From Stentor coeruleus (taxonomy: Eukaryota > Ciliophora > Heterotrichea > Heterotrichida > Stentoridae), in assembly GCA_001970955.1 (NCBI GenBank), contig MPUH01000002.1, positions 169,044 through 233,043 on the forward strand: DNA of 64,000 nucleotides, written 5' to 3'. The translations under genes and the position numbers were made by a program. The notes under the pieces are model-generated. The model had not been told where the DNA came from. It saw nothing but the letters and a program-made list of their open reading frames with translations, and made no database searches. Shown in pieces: positions 41,195-51,017 of the stretch. Positions within the stretch are counted from its first letter, which is position 1. Every line of letters begins with the position of its first letter.

Positions 41195-41845
41195 ATGCAG
41201 CATATGAAAATCAACCGTAAAAAGGAACTCTTACTTGAAGGTACTTCCTAAGCAGAGCGCTTTACCGAAATCGAACGAGAAAACCGTATTCTCTTAGAAA
41301 AAATCCACAAAATCATGACTTCCAACAAAAACTACAACCAAAGCCCGAAAAAATCCCTTAATTTCTCCCAGCGAGTACGTCACCAAAGACAAATCTCAAT
41401 CGACAACTTGAAACTTGTCCGTCGTCTACAAAGTAAAAAATCCTACTACAACTTTCATAACAAAAATCCTCAAAAATCCTCCTATCTCCATCAAAAAAGT
41501 AGGCAATTTATTGACTTCCTATCAATCGACCCTTCAAAAATCGGTTACGAGCCAACCAAACTTTCCCCTCTAACCCTCGACATAAAAATTCTCGTCCTCT
41601 CCAAAAAAATCCTCCTAAACAACCATATTTTTCTAGTGCAAATCTTCAAAGACTCATCAAAAATAAAAATCCACACAATTGAAACCATAACAAACGACGC
41701 TTATAACTTAGAATTAAAAAAACAAGAAGCTTTAAATCTTATGGGTGGATATGAAAATTGGGATAAACTTCTTCAATTTTTACACATTGAAGGTAACGAT
41801 CTAACTTTGTGGCAAGATGATGTTAATCCATTAAATGATCTCTGA
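41195..41845 (+). CDS. CFAP97/KIAA1430-like protein, one intron
   Basis: The gene begins at 41195, before the long open frame. A 15-nt intron at 41241-41255 (GTACTTCCTAAGCAG) joins g|ag and opens the frame. The spliced 211-residue protein has the CFAP97 (hemingway) pattern: 'FTEIERENRILLEKIHKIM' followed by a basic linker and 'RVRHQRQISIDNLKLVRRLQ'. Members of this family act in cilia and flagella. The C-terminal half is a small globular domain of unknown type. It ends in TGA 41843-41845. The last 23 nt overlap the 3' end of the convergent gene on the other strand. Confidence 0.7.
41241..41255 (+). other. 15-nt intron in the CFAP97-like gene
   Basis: Contains an in-frame TAA; removal restores the 'EERFTEIEREN' helix. 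Confidence 0.85.
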
Positions 41846-43109
41846 TCCTTATATCATTTTTAGACATAAATCCAGTTAGTTTACAAGATGTGCTAGGTTT
41901 TTTCAACACCAGTTTCCCTTGAGACATAATTGCCGCTGGACTATATTGTTTTAATGTTTTGTTGATTAAATGGGATTTTATTTCTATACTGTTTATGGTT
42001 TTTTCATTACGTTTTTGGATTGTGTCAAGACGTTTACTTGCATAACTTGAAGCAAGTTTGAAATGTGAGAAAGTTTTACACATATGTGTTGTTATTATTG
42101 GATTTTGGGTAAGATTGTATATGAATTGTTTACGGCTGCGATCTTTTGCTTTAAAATTCTGCTTCCAGATTTCTATGGTTTCTGGGGGTAAAAGTATGTA
42201 AAGGTCTTGTTTTTGTAGGGTGTAGATTTGGGAATACTCGGAAGAAACACTGATGCTGTATTTGAGACATTGACTGAAAAATACACATTCTTCGCCGATT
42301 AGATTGCCTGGTGTTAGTTTTAGGGTCATTGTTTTAGGTTTTTTGTCTGAACTTAAGACAACAATAAGCTCACCTTCGCTTATAAAGTATAAGTGTTGGA
42401 TAAAGTCTTTCGGGGAGGAAATTATTTGCCCACGGCTACATGTGAAACTACCCATTGCATAAGCGATTCGTTGCTTTTGCACTGTGGTTAGTTTTTTTAC
42501 ATTTGGGAAGAAGGATTCAATGAATTTTATTTTCTGATCTAAGATTGTGAACATATGAGATGCTAGCAAAGACATAAATTGCTCAGCTGTCAATACTAAA
42601 TACAAGCCATTAGTCTTTGCAATACAAGTAAGAGACCTAGGCNTTTTCTGATCTAAGATTGTGAACATATGAGATGCTAGCAAAGACATAAATTGCTCAG
42701 CTGTCAACACTAAATACAAGCCATTAGTCTTTGCAATACAAGTAAGAGACCTAGGCTGATTTCTTAATATCCCTATTTCCCCTAAAGGTTTTCCAAAAGT
42801 AATCGTCCCAACATGTTTAATTGTCCCATCTCTTTCTTCATTAAAAGCATCAATAGCCCCTTCTAAAACAAAGTAATAATAAGCACTTGGGTCTCCTTTT
42901 CGAAAAATCACTTCACCTCCAATAAAAGCTTGTAAGCTAAAACTGTCTATTATTTTAAACCTATGTTGAAGGCTATAAATAGTAAGATATTGGCCAATTG
43001 TTTCGAATTGACAAAGAAAATGTGAAAGGAACTCGAGATCTTCATATGTTTTAGGATATGTCCTAAATAGTTTGACTGCGTTATTTAGATCTTGTATGGT
43101 AGATGACAT
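41823..43109 (-). CDS. cyclic nucleotide-binding domain protein with two domains
   Basis: The first domain (about 45-165) has 'FIGGEVIFRKGDPSAYYYFV' and 'EGAIDAF', plus the phosphate-binding-cassette-like 'GKPLGEIGILRNQPRSLTC'. Compared with the PKA-R consensus (FGELAL...PRAA), Glu is kept and the Arg region is present. The second domain (about 205-310) follows the same fold ('RGQIISSPKDFIQHLYFISE', 'GNLIGEECVF') but lacks the arginine, so it may not bind cAMP or cGMP. The C-terminal 100 residues are basic and unrecognised. N 42643 lies between two copies of about 103 nt that differ by one base. The correct protein is therefore about 35 residues shorter than the apparent frame. TAA stop. Confidence 0.82.
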   Translation of the reverse strand: MSSTIQDLNNAVKLFRTYPKTYEDLEFLSHFLCQFETIGQYLTIYSLQHRFKIIDSFSLQAFIGGEVIFRKGDPSAYYYFVLEGAIDAFNEERDGTIKHVGTITFGKPLGEIGILRNQPRSLTCIAKTNGLYLVLTAEQFMSLLASHMFTILDQKXPRSLTCIAKTNGLYLVLTAEQFMSLLASHMFTILDQKIKFIESFFPNVKKLTTVQKQRIAYAMGSFTCSRGQIISSPKDFIQHLYFISEGELIVVLSSDKKPKTMTLKLTPGNLIGEECVFFSQCLKYSISVSSEYSQIYTLQKQDLYILLPPETIEIWKQNFKAKDRSRKQFIYNLTQNPIITTHMCKTFSHFKLASSYASKRLDTIQKRNEKTINSIEIKSHLINKTLKQYSPAAIMSQGKLVLKKPSTSCKLTGFMSKNDIRIRDHLMD

Positions 43110-43469
43110 AAATAGTGTTAGTTTTATACATATAAATAAATGTTGTAATATTATTTAGAATAAGTTTTTTTATTAAAAAGGTGCTTTAGGGGTGATTTGA
43201 AGATAGTATAGGAGGTATTTGTGCTTATAAGGTACTTTTAAAAGGAAAAATGTGCGAATTTATATTATTTTAAGGATTTTATTAAGAAAAATACAGTTTC
43301 TCTGAAAAAAACAGCATTTTAGTATATAAAACTCCAAATATTTATAATAAATCATTATCTATTGTATACAAACACCCATATCGGCATGATAAAAAGCTTG
43401 AATTACTTATAATTTGTATATGAAAAGCCTTTTTTATAGTTAAAATTGCTCTAAATCAAGTAAACATAA
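43110..43469. other. divergent intergenic region
   Basis: 43130-43280 is G-rich and the rest A/T-rich with C/A at the end. No gene is seen. Confidence 0.5.
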
Positions 43470-44690
43470 ATGGGAGAAATGGAAAACCCAAGGATTCAAA
43501 GCAAACTTGCCGATATCCGCGAAACCCTCAAAAGAATAGGCAATTCTCTCACAGAAGAAGTACTTTCCACATAGGAACCAAGTGACACAAATCGATCTAA
43601 ATTTTCATCAGAAGAAGAATATTATAAAAAACCTTTCGATTATTCAACCCCTTCAGATAACGCAGCCAGATCTGAAGAATGGAACTCTTATATCCAAGAC
43701 TCTGTTGAAATAAAAGAAAGTCAAAATGGGGATAATGAACTAAGCCAACTAAAAGGAAAAGTTAATGATTTACAACTAAACGAAGAAACTCTTGCTAAAA
43801 AACTTAAAGAAAAAGACCGAGAAATTTCTGATTTAAAATCTTTAAACTACAGTTTACAAAACAAAATCTCAGGATTAAATGAAATTATTCATAAAAAAGA
43901 TAAGGAAATTTCAAAAATCACATACGAAAAAGAAATGGGTTTAAAAGCTTTTGAAGATAGTCAAGGTTTATTACAAGATTTAAAAGCTAAAGAAGGGGAG
44001 TTGATAAAAGAAAATATTGAACTAAGGGAAATTAATGACTTTGCCGAAGAGGAACGTAAGCATTTTGAAAAGGAATTAGAAGAAGCATCAATATTTATCG
44101 ATAGACTCAAGCGAACTTTAAAACTAAAAGAAGATACAATAATGAGTTTACATCAAAGTCGAAGTTGTTTAGAAAAAGACATTGGGAGTTTTTCAGGTGG
44201 AGTTAAATCTGATGATTTAACAAAAGATACAAAAAGATTGAAAATTCCTGAAAGAAAATTTTCTAATTCCCCAGAGTGGCCTGAATATATATACACAGAA
44301 AGACCAGAAGAAATATCATATAAAATTATGTGTAGAGAAGCTATGAAAATAATTGGAGTAACCTCAACTAAAGATTTCTATTCAAAGCTTTTACATTTAA
44401 GACAACATCATTCGAAATATAAGAAAAGTAGAAAACTTATAGAAAAAATTGTGGATATGATCATACAATGTTCACCTTCAGGGTCATTTAATAAAGAACC
44501 TAATAGTCATCAGATATGGAAATGGATTACAGGGTTACTTGAAGAGTATATGAAAATAAAAAAATCTATATCAGGCGATGGTTTTCTTAAACTATGTGAA
44601 ATTATGGGTACTGATGATATTGAAACTATAGTATCAAAAGTAACTCAATTAGTAAAAATTAGGTCGCCTAAAATAAATTTTAACTCATAA
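43470..44690 (+). CDS. coiled-coil protein, possibly CEP70-like, one intron
   Basis: The start at 43470 (in TAAATGGGAGAAATGG) is upstream of the longest ATG-initiated frame. A 15-nt intron at 43560-43574 (GTACTTTCCACATAG) removes a TAG and joins 'SLTEE' to 'EPSDTNR'. The spliced 401 residues comprise an N-terminal disordered part, a long coiled coil (about 95-240), and a helical C-terminal domain. That domain begins 'EISYKIMCREAMKIIGVTST' and ends near 'WKWITGLLEEYM'. This plan resembles the centrosomal protein CEP70, though I am not sure. It stops at TAA, 7 nt from the stop of the convergent gene. Confidence 0.7.
43560..43574 (+). other. 15-nt intron in the coiled-coil gene
   Basis: Phase-0 intron between two Glu codons; retention gives an in-frame TAG. 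Confidence 0.83.
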
Positions 44691-44697
44691 ATTATGA

Positions 44698-46500
44698 TTA
44701 TTCAAACTTTGGCTTTTTGGTCCCTTCAGTTTTGTTGCTTGGTAAGTTTATAGGCTGGGTGTTTATTTGTAATCCTGACGAGTTCTGTAGCTCAGAGAGT
44801 ATTTTGTTGTAATACAGCTGCAAATTAAACACTTGCGAATAAAGTGTTTGGTTTTTTTTCTTAAACAACTTCGAGACTGCTTTGAAAATCTGCCTGATAT
44901 TCGCATCAATGTCTTCTAAAGTTTTATAATGTCCTTCTTGTAACAAATCTTTAATTGTATTAAAGTCACAAGGATTAAAATCTAAGCCTTCAGGGACTAA
45001 ATTTTGTGAACAAGGGTTTTTCATAAGCATACCTATTATTTGCATACCTTGAGCTTTAATACCTTGACATGGTTGTCTAAGTTCATTAATACTAACAGAA
45101 ATTGCGTTATCATCAGATAATGCACTATCTAATCCATCTCTAACTACTCGGCAAAAAAAACACATCCATTTGCCTTTTGGTGTTATTTTAAGATTCAAAC
45201 AACTTAGATGATAAACACTAGGACAAGCTTCACAACATATAAGTTTCCCAGGTTCTCCACAAACCCCACATTCATTCATACTTTGATCTTTATCATCTTT
45301 ATATTTAGCTTCCCCTTCATCTTCCATCATATCATTATTCTCTTTAGATACAGGCTCGGGTAAAGGGTATTTTCTTGGCCTACCTCTTTTTCTTGATTGC
45401 ATTTCAGGTCGATATGTTTTTTGTCTATAGTCAATCATAGCCATATTTGCAGGAACACAAGAAAAAGATTCAGCTGGAGGGGCTGTTAAATGTATACTTG
45501 TCAAATCAAGTTCTTTGATTTCATTATCTGGTTTTTGGACTAATGTTGGATTAGTTACTTGATCAATAGTACATCCTGTGAGGATTCTTTCATAATTGTA
45601 ATTTAAGCTTATAGAAATTTCATTAGCTTTAGCTGAGCTTAATGAAAAAGTATCTGATTCATGAATGACTGAGTTGATTTTATTATAAATTCTCTGGACT
45701 GACAAAAAATCTTCTTCTTTTAAAGTGTCTACTGAAAACATCATTTGTGCGAATTGACTATCACGATTAAGGATTTTCCAGAAATGATAAGCTAAAGATT
45801 CATTGACATTTTTTATTTTCTTGTTTGGGTTTGATATTGGTTTAGCACATTGACGACATTCAATACTTAGCATATGATTATACTCCCCACATTTTTTACA
45901 TATTTTTTTAGCACCTCCAACTGTTGGTTCTTGTCTTCTTCTTGTACTTTCTAAAGTTTTTTGTCTTTCTGTCTGTCTTTGTGCATGAGCATCATCTTCA
46001 GTTACTTTACTATCTTGACTAAGCCCATTAAGATTACCATATTTTTGTCTAAGTTTTTCTAAAGATACCCCACAAGCACGACAAATATCATTTGAGTATA
46101 ATATTGAATTACATTGTAAACATGTTAAATTACTTGCTGCATGTTCTTCAAGTTTTTTAGGGATTCGGGTTCTTGTTTGGATTGTGTATCTTTCTATATG
46201 CTCGATGAGTTGTTCAAAGATTGATACGACAATGTTTTCTTCTTCAGCATCAGTGAGGTTGAGGAAGGTTTTTAATCCTTTGGCAAAGCTGTGGGGACTA
46301 CGATATTGCTTGCTTAGGTCCCAATCTAAACGATCTCTGATTACTAGGTTTGGTCTTACTTTTACGCAGAGAACTATTGGAACTATCATTCTTTCTGTGT
46401 TTAGCTTGTGGTAGTTAGGCTGCTGACGTGGACATTTTACGTTTTGACGAATTTTCTGCTTTTCTAAGGATTCTTCGAAGAATACGTCAGGGTCAAGCAT
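44698..46500 (-). CDS. SNF5/SMARCB1-type chromatin protein with zinc ribbons, AT-hook and PHD finger
   Basis: This is a 600-residue protein. About 35-120 resembles the SNF5 domain of SWI/SNF and RSC remodellers ('MIVPIVLCVKVRPNLVIRDR', 'LDWDLSKQYRSPHSFAKGL'). Two short Cys4-type zinc ribbons follow at about 125-140 ('CLQCNSILYSNDICRACG') and 200-217 ('CKKCGEYNHMLSIECRQC'). An AT-hook-like motif 'RKRGRPRKYP' is at about 370. A PHD finger is at about 408-452 ('CGVCGEPGKLICCEACPSVY', then 'HLSC' and 'CFFC'), which reads histone H3 tails. A helical tail ends the protein. The fusion of a SNF5 domain with a PHD finger is not the animal or yeast arrangement. It is likely nuclear, a subunit of a nucleosome remodeller. 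Single exon, TAA stop. Confidence 0.85.
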   Translation of the reverse strand: MLDPDVFFEESLEKQKIRQNVKCPRQQPNYHKLNTERMIVPIVLCVKVRPNLVIRDRLDWDLSKQYRSPHSFAKGLKTFLNLTDAEEENIVVSIFEQLIEHIERYTIQTRTRIPKKLEEHAASNLTCLQCNSILYSNDICRACGVSLEKLRQKYGNLNGLSQDSKVTEDDAHAQRQTERQKTLESTRRRQEPTVGGAKKICKKCGEYNHMLSIECRQCAKPISNPNKKIKNVNESLAYHFWKILNRDSQFAQMMFSVDTLKEEDFLSVQRIYNKINSVIHESDTFSLSSAKANEISISLNYNYERILTGCTIDQVTNPTLVQKPDNEIKELDLTSIHLTAPPAESFSCVPANMAMIDYRQKTYRPEMQSRKRGRPRKYPLPEPVSKENNDMMEDEGEAKYKDDKDQSMNECGVCGEPGKLICCEACPSVYHLSCLNLKITPKGKWMCFFCRVVRDGLDSALSDDNAISVSINELRQPCQGIKAQGMQIIGMLMKNPCSQNLVPEGLDFNPCDFNTIKDLLQEGHYKTLEDIDANIRQIFKAVSKLFKKKNQTLYSQVFNLQLYYNKILSELQNSSGLQINTQPINLPSNKTEGTKKPKFE

Positions 46501-47125
46501 TTTTATTATGTGTTTTTTTTAGTAAGGGGTTTATGTAAAAATGATTATAAGTTTAGATAAGGATAGGCTTGATTTGGATTGGGTGGGAAGATTAAAGGAG
46601 GTGTATGAAATTATGCGATACTAATGAAGGTTTAATAGGCTTTTTGATTAATTTTATCGTGAGTTGTTGGGGATATGAGGATTATAGAAATAGAGCGGGT
46701 GTTGTAGGTCTTATAATATATAAAAATGAAAAAAATATGTGCGACAGAGATGATACTTTATGTTTTTGAATGCCGATATAATAAAAAATTAAAAGCCAGC
46801 AAATTTAATAAGGATTTATAAACGCTATCATAACAAAAAACACATAATTTCACATAAAAGCACACAACCAAATTTCTAATTAATCAATAATACAACCCTA
46901 AACCTAACTAAACTCCTAAATAATCTCCATCCTCATAAAAACTCACAAAAAATTCTAATTCTCCTCCCAACCCCACGCAAATTCCACATAATCCTCAATC
47001 CTCAAGCGAAATCCTCCCTCACTATTTTTTTCACATCCCAAAACCACTTCTTTCACTAACCCAATGTAAAATCTTCAACCTTAAACTTCTCACAAATTCT
47101 TCATCCTAAAAAAATATCTAAATAA
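46501..47125. other. intergenic between two minus-strand genes
   Basis: 46510-46790 is G-rich and 46800-47125 is C-rich on the plus strand, with a sharp switch. No gene is seen. Confidence 0.6.
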
Positions 47126-47944
47126 CTAAATTATCAGGCAATTACTACAGAGTGCCGTATCTTTATTTCTAACAACCTTACGTTTTGAAGCAAGTGAAAC
47201 TCCTTCATCAACCGTGACTGTATACCCTGAAATTCCTGATTGGTATTTATCCTCATCTACTGAATTACTTCTACTTCTTGGTCCTCCAATAGTTTCAGGT
47301 TTATTAATATCATCTAAAACAACAGCAACACTTCTGCCAGTAACATAATTCAAAACAATCCCACCAAGACAAGCTTTTTTACCAAAAACAATACTAGCCC
47401 TTGAACTACTAAACTTAATCCCTGAGTTTTGTAACAAATTCATAAGTTCTGATGATGGTAAAAGTCCTCCATTACTATCAACAATATCAAAAGCTAAATA
47501 ATTTATCTGAACAAGTTGCTGATAAAAAGTTTTCTTGCTTTCTAAATCTTCTTTAGTCAAGACAATTTCGTTGTTAAAAGGTAAATAAGCTGAAGATGAC
47601 TTTTTTATATGAGGTGGTGAACCTGTTATTATTTCTACACCTGTTGGAATTGACACTATTCTTAAAAGTAGTCTTACATGTTCGAAACCAGCTGCACGAA
47701 ACCCCCAGAAAGCTTTACTTGATAAGGTATAATCGCCACTATCATAAACAACAATACTTTTACCTTCAGGTACTTCTAATGCCCGAATGGTTGAAATGAA
47801 CCTTGGTGAATTGTCTTCAATTGATAATAAGAAACTTCCTGATATATACCCACTTGGCTGTTGGAATAAAGTACTACAGTATATGAAGATAAAATTCCCT
47901 AAGCCTTGGTCTACGCATTCTTGGATTGTTATGAATGGATTCAT
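47126..47944 (-). CDS. rhodanese-like (3-mercaptopyruvate sulfurtransferase type) protein, catalytic Cys doubtful
   Basis: This 272-residue protein has two rhodanese-like halves. The first (about 15-110) has 'YISGSFLLSIED', 'SIVVYDSGDYTLSSKAFWGF' and 'RAAGFEHVRLL'. The second (about 135-225) has 'SSRASIVFGKKACLGGIVLN', where active enzymes have a Cys-initiated CGSGVTA-type loop. The single Cys in 'KKACLGG' is not in a normal loop, so activity is uncertain; it could be a sulphur carrier or a regulatory version. The tail ends 'CSNCLII', a CxxC plus possible prenyl-like terminus. Its start codon is 38 nt from the start of the divergent gene. TAG stop. Confidence 0.75.
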   Translation of the reverse strand: MNPFITIQECVDQGLGNFIFIYCSTLFQQPSGYISGSFLLSIEDNSPRFISTIRALEVPEGKSIVVYDSGDYTLSSKAFWGFRAAGFEHVRLLLRIVSIPTGVEIITGSPPHIKKSSSAYLPFNNEIVLTKEDLESKKTFYQQLVQINYLAFDIVDSNGGLLPSSELMNLLQNSGIKFSSSRASIVFGKKACLGGIVLNYVTGRSVAVVLDDINKPETIGGPRSRSNSVDEDKYQSGISGYTVTVDEGVSLASKRKVVRNKDTALCSNCLII

Positions 47945-47982
47945 TATTATTATTCACCAGATTATAGTTTATCTTATTAGAA
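47945..47982. promoter_or_regulatory. 38-nt bidirectional start region
   Basis: The start codons of the rhodanese-like gene (minus) and the basic-protein gene (plus) face away from each other with only 38 nt between. Both promoters and both 5' leaders must overlap. The stretch is A/T-rich with repeats of 'att'. Confidence 0.6.
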
Positions 47983-48742
47983 ATGTATAAAGGAATAGTT
48001 AGTGAGAATTGTTTGCTCACTTTATCTAGAAAGAACTTCCCTAAGACGGTATATCAAGAGATTGTTAAGTGTCCTTCAGTTAGACATGCTGTAATTTTTA
48101 TATAGATATCAACTGCTGATCCATTTGAGAATATGAGATTTAGTGGAAGAAACAACCCGAAATTAAGACCTATATTGAAGTGGATTTTTATGATTTTTTT
48201 ATGATTTTTTTTATGATGTGNGATTTAGTGGAAGAAACAACCCGAAATTAAGACCTATATTGAATAAGCATAGAAAATCTCCTTCACTCAGTAATTTATT
48301 AGTAAAAGATACTTTGGTTATTAACAAACTTTGTTCGAAGTCTTTGAATACTTCTAAATCTGAAAACTTTTTGCCTAAAATATTCCAAGTCCCTTTAAAT
48401 AGCAAAAAATACATCATAAAAACTAGTCTTCCTCCTGTTTTAAAAAGTGAACGTTCGCTTAATGGGACTAGGAATATTTCAACACCTTTTTTCAAACCTC
48501 ACTCTTTAGAAGCTCAAGAAAAAAATATCATATCTGGGTTTGAATGGAAAATAAGAATAAAAAATGATGAGAAAAATGAAATCAAACAAGATCGGGCTTT
48601 TAGGAAAAGAAAAAATAATGGGAGTAGATTTTTTGATCATATCAAAAAGAAAAAATTAGCAGAGATTTCTTTTGGTGAAAAAACTGATGTGGTGCATAAT
48701 GTTTTTACAAAGAATAAAATGATGAAAATAAATTTCAATTAA
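47983..48742 (+). CDS. hypothetical basic protein, one intron, crossed by an assembly join
   Basis: The start at 47983 gives 36 codons, then a 15-nt intron at 48091-48105 (GTAATTTTTATATAG), and continues 'ISTADPFENMRFSGRNNPKL'. Next to N 48221 a block beginning 'gatttagtggaagaaac' is present twice with low-complexity T-rich filler between. Removing the filler leaves a frame to TAA 48740-48742. The protein is about 215 residues, Lys/Arg/Asn-rich, with no domain recognised. The C-terminal part ('IKKKKLAEISFGEK') may be a nuclear localisation signal. Expected flanking skew follows it. Confidence 0.6.
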
Positions 48743-49222
48743 TTTATCTTGATTTTAGTTGTGTGAATTTTGATATTTATGTGTATTTTGGAAAGATAAG
48801 GATGATAGATTTGGAGATAAGATTTTAGGGTTATGAGTTTTTATTATGGTTATAATAAGTATGTAAAGATAGGAATTTATTTTATAGTGAACACCTGCAG
48901 AAAGGTTGAAGTTTGATAGATAAAATAATTTTTGGGGTAATTTTTTGCATGAGAATAGAAAATTATTAAATTTTAAAGTGATTTTTATTTTAGGTTTAGT
49001 TTTGACTTGTTCAAGTTGATTTTTTAGCTTGATAGATATTTTTTTTACAAGATTTAGTGTATATATTTTATATTATCAATATTTACTTGCTATTTACATA
49101 GTTAAATATCTAAGTGTAAAATTATTATACTTGTGATAATAATAGTTTTATCATAAAATATTGTAAATTAATTCTAATCTAAATCTTATAAGATAAACTT
49201 ATTAGTATATACTTATAATCAA
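48743..49222. other. intergenic, G-rich then A/T-rich
   Basis: 48743-49050 is G-rich (3' flank). 49050-49222 is A/T-rich. No gene is seen. Confidence 0.5.
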
Positions 49223-49363
49223 ATGGAGCAAATTAGTGAATTTATTGTCATTGAATGGATTGTCTTAAACACGATACTTGTTGTTATATCTTCAATACTC
49301 TTAACAAAGTGTTTCAAGGAAAGAAGAAATTCTCAACTAGATGGAAGCTTTTTGAAAAAATAA
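49223..49363 (+). CDS. 46-residue single-pass membrane protein
   Basis: This is a complete short frame from ATG 49223 to TAA 49361. Residues 6-30 form a hydrophobic helix ('IVIEWIVLNTILVVISSILL'), then 'TKCFKERRNS' gives a positive cytosolic side by the positive-inside rule, and the end is Lys-rich ('FLKK', like a KKXX-type signal but not exact). G-rich sequence follows it as after other genes. It is isolated in a 1.3-kb gap. No homologue is known to me. It may be real or a chance frame. Confidence 0.5.
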   Translation: MEQISEFIVIEWIVLNTILVVISSILLTKCFKERRNSQLDGSFLKK

Positions 49364-50074
49364 TTTATAAGCTAAGGTAAATAGTTCTATATGTTTCTTT
49401 ATATGATTTGTTAATATTTTATAATAAATATAAAGATTTTAGATATTTGAGATATATAATAAATAAAGGCTTTGTAGGAATGGCTATTTATTATGTTTGG
49501 AGAGAGAGTTTATTATAGTGATTTTTATGCTATTTTATTTAAAAGATTTTATAGTTGTGTTTTTATTAGGGATGATTATTTGATATAGAAAATATGTAGG
49601 TAATTTTGCTTATAAGGGTTGCCTTGTTTAGGTAATTTTAGATAAAAGATAGTTAATTGAAATTAGTTTGGTGATTTAAATGATAAAAATATTGGGAAAT
49701 TCATGATTTTATAAACAATAGGCAGATCTGATTAGTTTAGTAACAATTTTTGTGTATTTTGAAAGTACATAGTATTTAATCCCGGCTTTTGAATCTAAAG
49801 GATTATTTATCTAGACAAATTCCTCAATAAATCTTCACTCTAACAACCCACATTAAAAAAATAAGGACTTTATCTCAAATAGCAAAATACCGCTTTTAAT
49901 CCTAAAAATATCATACTCTTAAAATCTTTCATATTTCAAAACTCTTTCTCAATCATCTCCCTTAAATAAAAACCTTCTAAATCCAAATCTCAGCACAATA
50001 AACTCTTCTCTCACCCTCCTTCCAGGCAAATCTAATAAAATTATCTTCATAATAATAACTAAATAACAGTTATA
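49364..50074. other. intergenic, G-rich then C-rich
   Basis: 49364-49740 is G-rich and 49800-50074 is C-rich on the plus strand, with a sharp switch. No gene is seen. Confidence 0.6.
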
Positions 50075-51001
50075 ATGAGTGACCTAGCATGGGAAATAGC
50101 TTATCTCGAGAAAAACCAAAACCCCACAGACAGTTCAGGTAGGGTGCTCCCATTAATATCAGCCCAATCAAGCAATCTAAAAGACAGTGATATTCAAGCC
50201 TTAGCCAGTGCTCTTAAAAAAAACTCAATCTTCAAAGGTGGCATCCGTTTAGATGAAAACCACCTTACCGACCTAGGTATCTTATATCTAATCCGAGCAT
50301 TACAAGTCTCTGAAGCTTCAATCGACTATTTAAATCTCTCTTTCAATAACCTTAAAGATCGTTCTGGAGTATATCTTGGAGAACTCTTAACTCAAGGTTA
50401 TAAACTTAAAGAACTTCATCTTAGAGGATGTTGTATAGAAAGTCTTGGTGTTCAGCGTATATTTGAAACATTAGCCATATCATCATTACAAATACTAGAT
50501 ATTGGTATAGTTCATAGCCCTAGTATGCATATAATGGCAAAATATTTACCTCGAGCAAAAGAACTTAAAGAACTGATTTTTCAACAAGGGGATCCTTGGG
50601 ATAATATATCAATGAAAGCTTTTATAAGTGGGATGAAAGATAATATGTCGATATTAAGCTTACAGATTATTAATTGTGAAAATGAAGAATTTATTGATGA
50701 AGTTCAAGGGATCACTGATAGGAACAGAGGTTTTTTTGAACAGGGAGAAGTGGAAAGACAGCAGGCACAAAGCCTTGACCCTAAGATTTTTGCTGAAGAA
50801 ATACAAGGGTATATTGAAAACTCTATACAAAATTTACCAGTAAGGGTGTATCTATCAAACTCTTTAGGGACTTTATTGAATGATGGAGTATTCCAGTTAA
50901 TGAAATTCAGATTTAACGAACAGAACCCAAGCAAAAATACCGCTGTTAACAACATTAAATGGCTTATCCGGTTTATTTTAGATAAAGCTAAAAATAGCTA
51001 A
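50075..51001 (+). CDS. leucine-rich repeat protein (ribonuclease-inhibitor type)
   Basis: In this 308-residue protein, about residues 30-200 form five or six LRR units of the RI class: 'LKDSDIQALASALKKN', 'LDENHLTDLGILYLIRALQV', 'LNLSFNNLKDRSGVYLGELL', 'LHLRGCCIESLGVQRIFETL', 'LDIGIVHSPSMHIMAKYL'. The C-terminal 100 residues are helical and charged. LRRs are protein-binding scaffolds; partners are unknown. It ends 16 nt before the start of the next plus-strand gene. Single exon, TAA stop. Confidence 0.85.
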   Translation: MSDLAWEIAYLEKNQNPTDSSGRVLPLISAQSSNLKDSDIQALASALKKNSIFKGGIRLDENHLTDLGILYLIRALQVSEASIDYLNLSFNNLKDRSGVYLGELLTQGYKLKELHLRGCCIESLGVQRIFETLAISSLQILDIGIVHSPSMHIMAKYLPRAKELKELIFQQGDPWDNISMKAFISGMKDNMSILSLQIINCENEEFIDEVQGITDRNRGFFEQGEVERQQAQSLDPKIFAEEIQGYIENSIQNLPVRVYLSNSLGTLLNDGVFQLMKFRFNEQNPSKNTAVNNIKWLIRFILDKAKNS

Positions 51002-51017
51002 AAGTTTTAGATAATTA

